Below are positions 43,962 to 54,104 of a DNA stretch of 64,000 nt, piece by piece. Position numbers and translations under genes: made by a program. Under the pieces are notes generated by a model. It searched no databases. It worked only from the letters and a program-made list of their open reading frames with translations, and was not told the DNA's origin. Source of the DNA: Campylobacter concisus (GTDB lineage Bacteria > Campylobacterota > Campylobacteria > Campylobacterales > Campylobacteraceae); assembly GCF_003048615.2 (NCBI RefSeq), contig NZ_CP049263.1, positions 1,364,001 to 1,428,000 on the forward strand, read 5' to 3'. How positions within the stretch are numbered: position 1 is the stretch's first letter; each line of letters opens with the position of its first letter.

Positions 43962-46235
43962 TTACGCTTTACTTATGCTAACGCCAACATTTGTAACCAT
44001 AGTCGCAGCCACTGGACCCTCAGCTGGATCAAGAAGCACGCTTGTGTTAAGCCCTACGTGATCTATGCTCTTAAGACCTGGTGTGATGTGTCCAAAGCCG
44101 TGATAGATAAAGAGCGTATCTTCTCTAATGCCCTCAGTCACCATAAGCTTGCCCTTTTGCTCGCCAAATTTATTTTTGACTAAGACCGTGTCGCCGTCAC
44201 GTAAATTTTGCTTTTTGGCGGTGTTTGGATTGATCCAGATAGGGCTATCGCTCATAAGGTCATTTAAAAATGGAACTGCTTGAGTGTGGCCGTTTGTATG
44301 AATAGGCGTTTTACCACAAGTTAAGCAAAGCTCGTGTCCGTCAAATGTGTCCATATCTTTGTCATTTAGCGCGCCATATCCTTCAAACTGCGCCTCGACA
44401 TCAGGCAGATATAGCTCTATCTTGCCGCTTTTTGTTTTAAGCTTAGCCATATCGTCCATTAAACCATTTTCACCTACAAATTTAGATGCTACTGGATATT
44501 TAGCGATAAATTTATCGATCATGCCTTTTTCTCTAAACAAAATTCCCGGCTCATCCCACGTGATAAAGCCATCTTTTTCTAGAGCGGCAAGTAAATTTAT
44601 ATCTCCGCCAGCTTGTTGCATCCTAAACTCACGTATGTCGTTCCAAGTGTAAAGCTCATCTATCTTCATGCGGCGTGCTAGCTCTCTAAAGATAAACGCC
44701 CCGTCCTTCGTGTCGCCAACTGGATCAACGACTTTATTTCTTATCATATAAGCTGGTTTTAGACCTGACTTGTCCTCTATGCCCTCGTCACGCTCTAGGT
44801 AACTGCTCTCAGGCAAAATGACATCAGCAAAGGTCGCCATATCGTTTAGATAGACATCGCTTACTACGATGAGCTCAAGCTTCTTCATCGCCTCTATGCT
44901 CTTCATCGTCTCAGCCACGTTTATGAGGTGGTTAAAGCGGATGTTAAACCAGCCTTTTATGGCGTAAGGCTTCTCGTTTAAGATAGCGTTATCTATATCC
45001 ATCAAAACGCCATGTTTTCTGCTTACAAATTTATGCGCTCCAGCCTCGCCAGCAAAGTCTAGTCTAGTGACTTTTGGCACTTTAAATTTATCATCTGGGT
45101 TTTTAAGGACTGGAAATTTATCCTCGCCAACCAGTTTGTTAAAGGTCTTTGCATTTTTACCACCAAAAAGGCCGCCCTTAACCTCCCAGTTGCCCATCAT
45201 CGCATTTGCCACCATAATGGCTTTTGTCCTCATGTATTCAGCTCTTGTGGTAGTTGTCTTGTGACCAAAGTCGATGATAACTCTTGGAGCAGCTTTGTAA
45301 ATTTCATCAGCGATGCGTCTGACATCGCTTGCTTTTATACCAGTGATGCTCTCTTGCCACTCAGGTGTTTTGCCCTCGACACTCTTTACGATCTCATCAA
45401 AGCCAGTTGTAAATTTCTCAATAAATTCTTTATCGTAAGTGCCATTTTGTATCCAAGTATTGATGAGTGCTAGCACAAATGCTAGGTCAGTGCCAGGTTT
45501 AACTGGTAGCCACTCATCGGCCTTTGCAGCTACAACGCTAAATCTTGGCTCAAGCACAAGTAGCTTTGTGTCCTTGCTGGCTGCAAATTTAGCAAGCTTT
45601 TTGGCATCAGCTATGACGATACCCTCAAAGAGGTTGTGACCAAAATTTACAACGTATTTTGCATTTGCAAAGTCTCTTTTTAGCTTAGCGATGCCATACA
45701 TCTGCTCGCAGACCATTTGGTAGGTGATCGGACAGCATGAAAAGTGCGAAAAGCAGTTTGGCGAGCCATAAGCTGAGGCAAAATTTACCATTAGCTTATG
45801 CGTTTGCGAGCTTTTACAGGTAAATATAAAGCTTTCAGGACCATACTTTTGCTTGATCTCAAGCATCTTTGAAGCGACATAATCAAGCGCCTCGTCCCAG
45901 CTAACCTCGCGCCATTTATTTTCGCCTCTCTCGCCAGCTCTGATTAATGGCTTTTTGATCCTATTTTCATCATAGAGCTGACTTAAGCCTGAGCCACCCC
46001 TTGCACAAAGAGAGGTTGCTGTGCCGCCAGCTTTTGGATTGCCACTTAAAAAGCGAACTTTGCCATCAACGACTTTTGCTTCGATAGGACACCTTGAAGA
46101 GCACATCTCACAAAAGCTATGAACGTGTTTTTCGCCTCCATTTGCAGCACCTTGCAAAGCACCACCTGATAGAGATGATGCAGCCGCGCTAACTCCTGCA
46201 CTGAATTTTAAAAATTCTCTTCTATTTAAGCTCAT
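43962..46235 (-). CDS. psrA: Polysulfide/thiosulfate reductase catalytic subunit
   Basis: The 757-residue molybdopterin oxidoreductase starts with a twin-arginine signal (LNRREFLKFSAG). Next come a [4Fe-4S] cysteine motif (CEMCSSRCPIEAK with a later SLCARGG) and the cofactor-binding regions (CKSSQTHK, NFGHNLFEG, ASDVRRIADEIY, VLPESSYLERDEG). Length and order match PhsA/PsrA, which reduce thiosulfate or polysulfide to sulfide in the periplasm. It heads the operon and should be exported by TatBC. AAAGGGAG precedes the ATG. Confidence 0.9.
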   Translation of the reverse strand: MSLNRREFLKFSAGVSAAASSLSGGALQGAANGGEKHVHSFCEMCSSRCPIEAKVVDGKVRFLSGNPKAGGTATSLCARGGSGLSQLYDENRIKKPLIRAGERGENKWREVSWDEALDYVASKMLEIKQKYGPESFIFTCKSSQTHKLMVNFASAYGSPNCFSHFSCCPITYQMVCEQMYGIAKLKRDFANAKYVVNFGHNLFEGIVIADAKKLAKFAASKDTKLLVLEPRFSVVAAKADEWLPVKPGTDLAFVLALINTWIQNGTYDKEFIEKFTTGFDEIVKSVEGKTPEWQESITGIKASDVRRIADEIYKAAPRVIIDFGHKTTTTRAEYMRTKAIMVANAMMGNWEVKGGLFGGKNAKTFNKLVGEDKFPVLKNPDDKFKVPKVTRLDFAGEAGAHKFVSRKHGVLMDIDNAILNEKPYAIKGWFNIRFNHLINVAETMKSIEAMKKLELIVVSDVYLNDMATFADVILPESSYLERDEGIEDKSGLKPAYMIRNKVVDPVGDTKDGAFIFRELARRMKIDELYTWNDIREFRMQQAGGDINLLAALEKDGFITWDEPGILFREKGMIDKFIAKYPVASKFVGENGLMDDMAKLKTKSGKIELYLPDVEAQFEGYGALNDKDMDTFDGHELCLTCGKTPIHTNGHTQAVPFLNDLMSDSPIWINPNTAKKQNLRDGDTVLVKNKFGEQKGKLMVTEGIREDTLFIYHGFGHITPGLKSIDHVGLNTSVLLDPAEGPVAATMVTNVGVSISKA

Positions 46236-46537
46236 CTTTCTCCCTTTAAAAGAAATTTTACTTTTGTTGTTTTATTATTTAAAGTTGAAACTAAAATTAA
46301 ATTTTATTTAATAATTTTTTTTAGTTTTTATTTTTTATGATATGTGAGATAAAATATCAAAATAGAGCAAATTTTAAAAATGATAAATTAAGGAGGATTA
46401 AATTTTAGTGCGATTTTTGCGTGATTTGTAAAAATAAAAAATTTAAAATTTAAAAAGAGATATTATTTAAGGATTTGATATAAAAATTGAAAATTTAAAG
46501 TGTATTAAAAAAGCCGAGAGAGATCTCGGCTTAAGTT
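46236..46537. other. AT-rich region between psrA and dcuA
   Basis: These 302 bp hold the psrA promoter on the minus strand and the dcuA terminator. No gene is seen. A strong ribosome site AAGGAGG (46390-46396, plus) is followed by GTG and only seven codons, so I do not annotate a gene. No clear CRP/FNR-type site was found. Confidence 0.6.
46511..46532 (-). terminator. Rho-independent terminator of dcuA
   Basis: A perfect 9-bp stem AAGCCGAGA/TCTCGGCTT with a 4-base loop. On the minus strand it is followed by a T run (complement of 46507-46512), six bases after the dcuA stop. Confidence 0.9.
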
Positions 46538-47881
46538 TTATATAAGAACTGGAGCTACTATAAATCCAAGGATAACTGACAATGCAACCATTATAGTTCC
46601 TGGGATGAAGAATGAGTGGTTAAATACAAATTTACCAACTCTTGTAGTTCCTGTATCGTCCATCGCTATCGCACCTAGTGTTGTAGGATATGTTGGCAAT
46701 ACAAATAGACCAGAAACTGCAGCAAATGAAGCTACAAGGATCCAAATTTGACCTGAATTTTCAGGGCTAGTCATACCAAGAGCAGCAGCAACAGCAGGCA
46801 TCATAACCTTTGTTGTAGCAGCTTGTGAGTATAGCAAGCAGCTTAAGAAATAAAGTGCAACAGCTAGTATAAATGGATACTGAGTAACGAAGTCTTTTGC
46901 AACCTCTTTGATAGCGTCAAGGTGTCCATTAACAAATGTTGTACCAAGCCATGCGATACCAACAACGCAGATGCACGCATTCATACCGCTTTGGAAAGTG
47001 CTAGTTGATAGAAGTTTGCCTGTCTCAACTTTGCAAGCTACTGCTATTGTAAAGCCGATAGTTAGCATAAAGCTAATGATAGCTGCATCTCTTGAAAGGA
47101 TAGGTTTTTCTACTAAATTTAAGCTCTTTGAAATGCATAGTGCATAACAAACAACGATCAAAACACCAACTGCAAAGATAGCAACTGATCTTTTTGCGTA
47201 TGGTTTTGGCTCGTGATACTCGACATCCTTAACCTCTGCAACCAAACCTTTTGCAAGTCTATCTTGGTAGATAGGATCTTTTGAAAGGTCAAGATCGTAA
47301 AATTTATTGATAATAAACGCAGTGATAATCATCGCAACAAATGTAGTTGATATACAAATAAATAGCAACACTGGATAGCTAACACCTAGCTTTTCACATA
47401 GACCGCTCATAGCAACAAACGCAGCAGAGATAGGGCTTGCAGTGATCGCCACTTGAGAAGAGACAACTGAAAGCGCAAGTGGAGCTGAAGGTTTGATGTT
47501 TTGAGTTTTTGCAACCTCAACGATAACAGGGATCATAGAAAACGCAGTGTGTCCAGTACCTGCAAGGATAGTTAAAAAGTAAGTAACTATCGGAGCAAGA
47601 AAGTTGATCTGTTTTGGATTCTTGCGTAAAATTTTTGTTGCTACTTGAACTAAATAATCAAGTCCGCCCGCAACTTGCAAAGCTGTGATCGCTGAGATAA
47701 CTGAAGCGATGATCAAGATAACATCCATAGGGATGTCTTTCATATCGACTTTCATACCAAGTAAAGCGAGTATCACAACGCCAAGACCACCTGCGTAGCC
47801 AACGCCCATACCACCTAGTTTGACACCAAGATAGATGCCGCCAAATAGGACTATAATCTGTAAAATCAGCATTATATCCAT
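46538..47881 (-). CDS. dcuA: Anaerobic C4-dicarboxylate transporter DcuA
   Basis: Dcu carriers exchange fumarate, malate or aspartate for succinate during fumarate respiration. The 447-residue protein with about ten to twelve membrane helices shows ITALQVAGGLDYLVQVA, APIVTYFLTILAGTGHTAFSMIPVI and SPISAAFVAMSG, strongly conserved in DcuA/DcuB. The position next to aspA favours DcuA. AAAGGAG precedes the ATG. With AspA and FrdCAB in this window it completes an aspartate-to-succinate route. Confidence 0.92.
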   Translation of the reverse strand: MDIMLILQIIVLFGGIYLGVKLGGMGVGYAGGLGVVILALLGMKVDMKDIPMDVILIIASVISAITALQVAGGLDYLVQVATKILRKNPKQINFLAPIVTYFLTILAGTGHTAFSMIPVIVEVAKTQNIKPSAPLALSVVSSQVAITASPISAAFVAMSGLCEKLGVSYPVLLFICISTTFVAMIITAFIINKFYDLDLSKDPIYQDRLAKGLVAEVKDVEYHEPKPYAKRSVAIFAVGVLIVVCYALCISKSLNLVEKPILSRDAAIISFMLTIGFTIAVACKVETGKLLSTSTFQSGMNACICVVGIAWLGTTFVNGHLDAIKEVAKDFVTQYPFILAVALYFLSCLLYSQAATTKVMMPAVAAALGMTSPENSGQIWILVASFAAVSGLFVLPTYPTTLGAIAMDDTGTTRVGKFVFNHSFFIPGTIMVALSVILGFIVAPVLI

Positions 47882-47923
47882 CGAAAACTCCTTTATTAAA
47901 TTTTATTACTAAAATCACCACTT

Positions 47924-47949
47924 AAGCGTGTCAGAATTCTGGCACGCTT
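47924..47949. terminator. Long palindrome between aspA and dcuA
   Basis: A 13-bp arm (AAGCGTGTCAGAA) pairs with its inverted partner, with one G-T wobble and no real loop. A T run follows only on the plus strand, opposite to the genes. It may be a weak or attenuating terminator after aspA, or a protein-binding palindrome. Confidence 0.45.
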
Positions 47950-47972
47950 TTAATAATACTTTGCTTAAAATT

Positions 47973-49373
47973 TTACTTAACCATGCTCGGATTTAGCATA
48001 TTTTTAGGCTCTAAAATCTTATCTATCTCTTCTTTGCTTAGATAGCCTCTCTCTAGGCAGATATCGCCAACTGCTTTACCTGTTTGAAGGGCTTCTTTAG
48101 CGATACTTGCTGATTTTTCGTAACCGATATATGGGTTAAATGCTGTTACGATACCAACTGAGCCAAGAACTGATTTTAGGCAAGCCTCAGGGTTTGCTGT
48201 AAGTTTTTTGATAGCTTTTTCAGCTAGTGTTTTCATAGCATTTTCAAGGATAAATATAGAGTTAAATAGTGCATAAGCGATGCCTGGCTCAAACGCATTT
48301 AGCTCAAATTCGCCTCTTTCAGAGCAAAGCATAATAGTTACATCGTTGCCGATTACTTCATAGCACGCTTCACCTACAACCTCAGCGATAACTGGATTTA
48401 CCTTACCTGGCATGATTGAGCTGCCTGGTTGCATTTGAGGTAAATTTATCTCGCCAAGACCGCATCTTGGACCTGAGTTCATTAGTCTTAGGTCGTTTGC
48501 AATTTTTGAAAGTCTAACAGCTGCGGTTTTAAGCGCACCACTTACATGCACAAAGTCTGCAGTATCTTGTGTAGCAGCGATGAAGTCATCAGCCTTTTTA
48601 AAATCAACTCCAGTGATCTCTTTTAGTTTTTTAACAACTACATTTTTATACTCTGGGTGGCAGTTGATGCCTGTACCTATCGCAGTTGCGCCCATGTTTA
48701 GATGTGTCATTGACTCTCTAGCAGCTGTGATCTTTTCAATGTCACTTTTGATATAGCTTGCAAATGCGTTAAAAGTGTTGCCAAGTGTTGTAGGGACGGC
48801 ATCTTCAAGCTCTGTTCTACCCATTTTAATGATATCTTTAAATTCTTTTGCTTTTTTCTCAAGCTCATCTTTTAGTAAATTCATAGCAGCAAGCAAGTCA
48901 GTAAGCTTTGCATAAGTTGCTACTTTAATAGAGCTTGGATAAGTGTCATTTGTGCTTTGTCCAAGGTTTGTGTGATCGTTTGGATGGATGTATTGATACT
49001 CGCCTTTTTTATGACCAAGGCTCTCAAGTGCGATGTTTGTGATAACCTCGTTTGAGTTCATATTTGTACTTGTTCCAGCACCACCTTGAACCATATCAAC
49101 GACAAATTGATCTAAAAACTCACCAGCTATTACTCTATCAGCAGCTTTTGCTAAAGCATCAGCTATCTTTGGATCTAAAACGCCAACCTCTTTATTTGCA
49201 AGCGCAGCAGCTTTTTTGATCTGTGCAAATGCCTTTACAAAGTATGGATACTCTTTTAATATTCTACCACTCATGTGGAAGTTCTCAGTAGCCCTAAATG
49301 TTTGGATACCATAGTAAAAATTGTCAGAAATTTCCAACTCGCCAATAAAATCATGTTCTTTTCTGGTTGCCAT
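47973..49373 (-). CDS. aspA: Aspartate ammonia-lyase (aspartase)
   Basis: AspA converts aspartate to fumarate and ammonia, a main nutrient route in Campylobacter. The 466-residue protein starts RKEHDFIGELEISDNFYYGIQT and holds the fumarase/aspartase signature GSSIMPGKVNPV. GGAGTSTNMNSNEVI and HPNDHTNLGQSTND are the other two conserved regions. It lies upstream of dcuA on the same strand and has a TATAAT promoter box 39 bp before its ATG. Confidence 0.97.
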   Translation of the reverse strand: MATRKEHDFIGELEISDNFYYGIQTFRATENFHMSGRILKEYPYFVKAFAQIKKAAALANKEVGVLDPKIADALAKAADRVIAGEFLDQFVVDMVQGGAGTSTNMNSNEVITNIALESLGHKKGEYQYIHPNDHTNLGQSTNDTYPSSIKVATYAKLTDLLAAMNLLKDELEKKAKEFKDIIKMGRTELEDAVPTTLGNTFNAFASYIKSDIEKITAARESMTHLNMGATAIGTGINCHPEYKNVVVKKLKEITGVDFKKADDFIAATQDTADFVHVSGALKTAAVRLSKIANDLRLMNSGPRCGLGEINLPQMQPGSSIMPGKVNPVIAEVVGEACYEVIGNDVTIMLCSERGEFELNAFEPGIAYALFNSIFILENAMKTLAEKAIKKLTANPEACLKSVLGSVGIVTAFNPYIGYEKSASIAKEALQTGKAVGDICLERGYLSKEEIDKILEPKNMLNPSMVK

Positions 49374-49833
49374 AACAGCTTCTCCTTAGTAAAAATTTGT
49401 TACCGAGTGAAATTATATAGGTATTTGAGGTTTTAAATATTAATGACTACTTATTTTTTTTAAGCTTTAAGCTTTTGACTTGATATGGCGCTTTTTGGAA
49501 TAAAATTATATTTCATATTTAAGCTAATTTTTAGGAATTTGCTTGTCTAAATTGTTATATTACTAATAATATCACTTTTTTATTATATAAAAAGGGTCAA
49601 ATTAACTCAGATTTGTCCTACACTTTAAGTTTAAAAGCCATTTTTGAGAAAATTTAACAAAAAATTAATGTAAATTTAAAGTTTATACAACATAAAAATA
49701 AAAAAAATTAAGTTAAACTTTAATTATAATATTAATTCGTGACACATTTATATGATGAAAATTTAAAATTTGCAGTTCTATACAAATTTACAAATTCGCT
49801 TTGGGTAGTAAATTTAAATGGGTAAATTTAAAC
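49374..49833. other. Long AT-rich upstream region of aspA
   Basis: These 460 bp contain the aspA -10 box (minus-strand TATAAT at 49417-49412). Otherwise I see no open frame, tRNA or clear regulator site. The right end holds the terminator of the ABC-F gene. Confidence 0.6.
49412..49417 (-). promoter_or_regulatory. Probable -10 box of aspA
   Basis: Minus strand TATAAT, 38 bp before the aspA ATG, with AAGGAG between. Confidence 0.5.
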
Positions 49834-49856
49834 TGCCTCTAGAAAAACTAGAGGCA
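49834..49856 (-). terminator. Terminator hairpin after the ABC-F gene
   Basis: A 9-bp perfect stem TGCCTCTAG/CTAGAGGCA with a 5-A loop, 10 bases after the stop of the ABC-F gene. The following minus-strand bases are GTTTAAATTT, a modest T run. Confidence 0.75.
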
Positions 49857-49866
49857 AAATGAGCAT

Positions 49867-51456
49867 TTATGCTTCAAGTCCTAAATTTGCTCTGTATTCT
49901 TCGTATGTGCCTTTAAAATCAACGACTTCGCCATTACCTTTTAGGTGTAAAATTCTATTTGCAAAGGCATCTATTAGCTCCCTGTCGTGGCTCACGCAGA
50001 TGACTGAGCCATTAAAGTTGTAAAACGCCTCGCCAAGCGCGATGATAGCCTCGAGGTCGAGGTGGTTATTTGGCTCGTCCATGACAAGCAAATTTGGTCT
50101 GTGAAGCATGAGCTGAGCTAGTCTTACTCGGTGTTTTTCGCCGCCGCTTAGTGCGCCTACTGCCTTTTCTTGTTCAGCACCGCTAAAGAGCATCCTGCCA
50201 AGGCACTTTCTGATCTCGTCGATGTCCTTGTTTTTGGCATCTTGCAAGTATTCATAAAGCTTTAGCTCGCCATCTATCTTATTTACCGTATCTTGCGCAA
50301 AATATCCTAGCTCGATGGTAGCACCTATATGCACCTCGCCTGCGTCAGGCTTTATCTCGCCCATTATGATCTTACAAAGCGTGCTTTTACCAACGCCGTT
50401 GTGGCCGATGATAGCTAGTTTATCGCCCTTTTCAAGCTTGAAATTTAACCCGTCAAATATCACTTTATCATCAAATTTCTTACTTACATTTTTAAGCTCT
50501 ATTAGCTCATTGCCTATCTCGCGGTTTGCACGAAAAAGTATGCTTGGATCACGCCTGCTTGAGACTGCGATCTCGGCAATATCTAATTTTTCAAGCTGCT
50601 TTGCACGTGAAGTCGCCTGCTTTGCCTTGCTCGCATTTGCTGAAAATCTCGCGATAAATTTCTCCAGCTCCTCTTTCTCTTTTAGCTTCTTGTCACGCTC
50701 CATCTCATGCTGCTTTGCGATCAAATTTGCAGCCATATACCAATCATCGTAGTTGCCTGAAAACTCGCGAATTTTCTTAAAATCCACATCCAAAATGTTT
50801 GTGCAAACTCTATTTAAAAAGTGCCTGTCGTGGCTGATAACCACAAGCGTGCCCTCGTGGCGGTTTAGCTCGTTTTCTAGCCACGCGATCGCGTCTATAT
50901 CAAGGTTGTTTGTTGGCTCGTCTAAGAATAAAATGTCTGGCTTTGGAAAGAGCACTTGAGCTAGCAAAACCTTAACTTTATCTGAGTTTTCAACCTCGCT
51001 CATGAGCTTGTCAAATTCATTTAGACCAAGCGAGCTTAGGATTTTTTCTATCCTAGTCTCATACTCGTAGCTTGGATCCTCCTCAGCACTTATCATCTCA
51101 AGCTCGCTTAAGCGCTCATTTATCTCATCAGTAAATTCCTCGCTCATATAGAGCTTTTCTTTCTCTTTTACAGCGTCGTATAGGCGTTTGTTACCATAAA
51201 GCACCGCATCTTTTAGCGTGAAATTTTCAAACGCAAACTGATCTTGCCCAAGCACACCAACCTTTAGTCCATTTTCTATGATGATCTCGCCGCTAGTTGG
51301 CTCGATAGCTCCACTTAAAATTTTTAAAAATGTCGATTTACCAGCGCCATTTGCGCCGATTAGTCCGTATCTGTTGTGGCGATTTAGCTTTAAATTTACA
51401 TCCTCAAATAGCAAACTACTTGCAAATCTTTGAGTAAGTCCCCTAACTTCTAACAT
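49867..51456 (-). CDS. ybiT: ABC-F ATPase, YbiT-like
   Basis: The 529-residue protein is a soluble double ABC ATPase without membrane part. It has Walker A GANGAGKST and GHNGVGKST, Walker B LFLDEPTNNLD and LLVMDEPNNHLD, and the signature LSGGEKHRVRLAQ in the second half. ABC-F proteins act on the ribosome in translation. The start MLEVRGLTQRFASSLLFEDV and the EKLGQ-free QDQFAFENFT region match E. coli YbiT. It has its own terminator downstream. Confidence 0.88.
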   Translation of the reverse strand: MLEVRGLTQRFASSLLFEDVNLKLNRHNRYGLIGANGAGKSTFLKILSGAIEPTSGEIIIENGLKVGVLGQDQFAFENFTLKDAVLYGNKRLYDAVKEKEKLYMSEEFTDEINERLSELEMISAEEDPSYEYETRIEKILSSLGLNEFDKLMSEVENSDKVKVLLAQVLFPKPDILFLDEPTNNLDIDAIAWLENELNRHEGTLVVISHDRHFLNRVCTNILDVDFKKIREFSGNYDDWYMAANLIAKQHEMERDKKLKEKEELEKFIARFSANASKAKQATSRAKQLEKLDIAEIAVSSRRDPSILFRANREIGNELIELKNVSKKFDDKVIFDGLNFKLEKGDKLAIIGHNGVGKSTLCKIIMGEIKPDAGEVHIGATIELGYFAQDTVNKIDGELKLYEYLQDAKNKDIDEIRKCLGRMLFSGAEQEKAVGALSGGEKHRVRLAQLMLHRPNLLVMDEPNNHLDLEAIIALGEAFYNFNGSVICVSHDRELIDAFANRILHLKGNGEVVDFKGTYEEYRANLGLEA

Positions 51457-51516
51457 TATTTTTCCTTGAATTTATTTTTTGCGATTTTGCCTAAAATTTG
51501 ATTAAAAAGCCATTTG

Positions 51517-52062
51517 CTACTTTAGCCTAAAGTGCCCCGTGATCTTGTAGCTATAAAGTATGTTTTCTTCTTGCACACCAGAGCCGATATTGTGGATGAC
51601 AAGTGGTGTTTTGGCGTAAAATTTATCTGAGATCACGCCGATGTGAGGCAAATTTCCTGGTAGCATCCAAGTGACGATATCGCCTGGCAAAAATTTATCA
51701 TCACTCACCTCAAAACCTTTTCTTTTTAGATAGGTAGCGATGTTTATAACACGCCTGTGATCGATGTTTTTATCAGCCTTTTTAAGCCCCCATTTTTTAG
51801 GATAGCTTGCGAAATTTTTGCTCATATCTTCAAAAATGAGCCTTTGCAGATCCATATCTTGATGCCGCAAAGCCCTTACTACAACGTCGGTGCAAACGCC
51901 CTTTTTGATATCCACGTCGCCCATTGGGTAAGCGAGCCGCTCGTAGCTTGGATCGTAACTTATCGTCACGCCGATCTGTGACCTAGCGTCATTTACAAAT
52001 TTGCTCGCCGAAAAGGCAAAAATTTGCGTGGCAAAAAGAGCTAAAAGTAGAAATTTCTTCAT
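51517..52062 (-). CDS. Exported DUF1287 protein
   Basis: A 181-residue protein with a signal peptide (residues 1-19, cleavage after FAFSA or so) and the DUF1287 core: ARSQIGVTISYDPSYERLAYPMGDVDIKKGVCTDVVVRALR, IDHRRVINI and LPHIGVISD. The cysteine, histidine and aspartate in these motifs look like an NlpC/P60-type active site, so a cell-wall role is plausible. Function is not established. It precedes no obvious partner; pgi ends 3 bases upstream. Confidence 0.85.
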   Translation of the reverse strand: MKKFLLLALFATQIFAFSASKFVNDARSQIGVTISYDPSYERLAYPMGDVDIKKGVCTDVVVRALRHQDMDLQRLIFEDMSKNFASYPKKWGLKKADKNIDHRRVINIATYLKRKGFEVSDDKFLPGDIVTWMLPGNLPHIGVISDKFYAKTPLVIHNIGSGVQEENILYSYKITGHFRLK

Positions 52063-52065
52063 TTT

Positions 52066-53286
52066 CTACTTTAAAAGCATGGTTTTTAAGATACGTTTTC
52101 CTATCTCAACGCCTGGCTGATCATAGGTGTTGATGCCTAGCATGATACCAGTAGCCGAGGTCAGTAGCTCGTAGTAAAAAATGAGCCAGCCAGCGTGAAA
52201 CTCATCAAGCCTCTCAAGCGTGATCGTATCGACACTTATGCCCTCTTGCACCAGCGCCATAGCCGTTGCATCGCACTGCAAATTTATAAGCTCATTTAGG
52301 CTTAGACCCGCCACAAAATCGCACTCTTCAAGCCCTTTTAGGCTCAAATTTGGGATAGTCTTGTCGCTTGCGTGATCTTTTATCTTTATAAATGTCACAC
52401 TCTTATCTTTTACGCCGTCCATGATAAGCTGTAAAAAGCTGTGCTGATCGCGACTGCCGACAAGTCCAACTGGCGTAAGACCGACCCTTTTATAGCCTCT
52501 TTTTTTACCAAGGCTCTCAGCCCAAAGCTGCACGTACCAGTCGTTAAATTCAAAAAATCTATCACAATAGCTAAAAATGACATTTATGCTGGCATTTCTG
52601 CTAGTAGCGTAGTGGTAGGCTTTTGCAACTATGGAGCTATCTTTTTGCTCGATGTATTGCTTCTTGCAAGCAAGCGCGCCATCTAAAAGCGCCTTTATAT
52701 CGTAGCCGCAGATACCAAGAGGCACAAGGCCGATCGCACTTAGCACGCTAAATCTCCCGCCAACATTTTTTGGGATATTAAAAAATTTAATGCCATTTTC
52801 TTTGGCAAAATTTTCTAAATTTGTGCCTGGATCAGTGATGATGAGGAAATTTTTGCCCAAATTTTGAGGCTTAAAGTCATCAAGCAAACACTTAAAAATA
52901 GTGATCGTCTCGATCGTGTTGCCTGATTTTGAGCTTATTATAAAAAGCGTCTCGTCAAATTTAACCCCACTAAGCGTGCTTTTGTAGCTACAAGGATCGA
53001 CGTTATCTAAAAATAAAAGCTCTCTTTTTATCCCTTTTGTGCCATCAAGCATTGATTTTAGCGCCTTTACGCCAAGACTGCTACCACCAATGCCAACAAG
53101 TACTACATTTTTGATATGAGCTAGCCCCTTTTCATACTCCCGGGTCTCGCCAAGTAAATTTTGCCCAAGAGCTGGCAGGTGGTAGTAGCCTATCTCGCCG
53201 CTTTCGTACTCGTCGTTTATGCGCTTGGCGTAAGAGTCGATGACCTCGCTGCTTGCAAAGTTAAATTTAAATGAAGTCTCTATCAT
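52066..53286 (-). CDS. pgi: Glucose-6-phosphate isomerase
   Basis: Pgi interconverts glucose 6-phosphate and fructose 6-phosphate, here most likely for making sugars of the cell envelope. The 406-residue short form has VLVGIGGSSLGVKALK, FIISSKSGNTIET, GGRFSVLSAIGLVPL and the late GVEIGKR. It overlaps galU by four bases, so the two form a UDP-sugar supply unit. Confidence 0.95.
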   Translation of the reverse strand: MIETSFKFNFASSEVIDSYAKRINDEYESGEIGYYHLPALGQNLLGETREYEKGLAHIKNVVLVGIGGSSLGVKALKSMLDGTKGIKRELLFLDNVDPCSYKSTLSGVKFDETLFIISSKSGNTIETITIFKCLLDDFKPQNLGKNFLIITDPGTNLENFAKENGIKFFNIPKNVGGRFSVLSAIGLVPLGICGYDIKALLDGALACKKQYIEQKDSSIVAKAYHYATSRNASINVIFSYCDRFFEFNDWYVQLWAESLGKKRGYKRVGLTPVGLVGSRDQHSFLQLIMDGVKDKSVTFIKIKDHASDKTIPNLSLKGLEECDFVAGLSLNELINLQCDATAMALVQEGISVDTITLERLDEFHAGWLIFYYELLTSATGIMLGINTYDQPGVEIGKRILKTMLLK

Positions 53287-54104
53287 TTACTGCGCTCGTA
53301 AAAGAAATTTGTAGCCTCGACAAAGCCATCGATGCTGCCGCAGTCAAACCTCTTGCCCTTAAATTTATAAGCTAGCACCATGCCATCTTTTGCCTGCGTT
53401 TTTAGTGCGTCCGTGATCTGAATTTCGCCGTTTTTGCCCGGTTTTGTTCGCTCTAAGATGTTAAAAATATCTGGCGTTAGGATATAGCGCCCAATTATCG
53501 CTAAATTTGTCGGAGCCTCAGCAGGATCAGGCTTTTCAACCATATCATCAACCATTATAATATCATCTTCTATAAACCTACCGCTTACGACGCCGTAAGA
53601 CTTGGTCTGCTCTTTTGGCACTTCCATCACAGCAACGACGCTGCAGCGGTACTTTTCATAAATTTTAACCATCTGCGAAAGCACGCCCTCGCCGTTTTCA
53701 TTTATGCATAGATCATCTGCCAAAATAACTCCAAATGCTTCATCTCGAACTAGCGTTTTGCCCGTATAAATGGCGTGTCCAAGCCCTTTCATAGCATTTT
53801 GCCTAGTAAATGAAAATGTGCATGAGCTCATTAAATTTCTAACTTCGCTAAGCAGTGACTCTTTTTGGCTGCCTGCAATCTCTTTTTCTAGCTCGTAGCT
53901 GATGTCAAAATAGTCCTCAAGCGCCCTTTTTCCGCGTCCTGTGACAAAGGCCATATTATCCATGCCAGCCTCAAGCGCCTCATCAACGCCGTAGTGAATG
54001 AGCGGTTTTGTAAGGATCGGTAGCATCTCTTTTGGGAGCGATTTTGTAGCTGGTAAAAATCTCGTTCCATATCCAGCCGCTGGAAATAGGCAAGTTTGTA
54101 TCAT
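53283..54104 (-). CDS. galU: UTP-glucose-1-phosphate uridylyltransferase
   Basis: GalU makes UDP-glucose. The 273-residue enzyme starts QTCLFPAAGYGTRFLPATKSLPKEMLPI, the nucleotidyltransferase signature, then has GRGKRALEDYFD, GVILADDLCI and VEKPDPAEAPTNLAIIGRYILTP. Motifs and length are typical of bacterial GalU. Confidence 0.96.
   Translation of the reverse strand: MIQTCLFPAAGYGTRFLPATKSLPKEMLPILTKPLIHYGVDEALEAGMDNMAFVTGRGKRALEDYFDISYELEKEIAGSQKESLLSEVRNLMSSCTFSFTRQNAMKGLGHAIYTGKTLVRDEAFGVILADDLCINENGEGVLSQMVKIYEKYRCSVVAVMEVPKEQTKSYGVVSGRFIEDDIIMVDDMVEKPDPAEAPTNLAIIGRYILTPDIFNILERTKPGKNGEIQITDALKTQAKDGMVLAYKFKGKRFDCGSIDGFVEATNFFYERSK

Noticed and set aside
46390-46431. Strong ribosome site AAGGAGG followed by GTG and six more codons
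   Set aside because: The frame is only seven codons, the spacing is long, and no attenuator or downstream gene on that strand supports a leader peptide.
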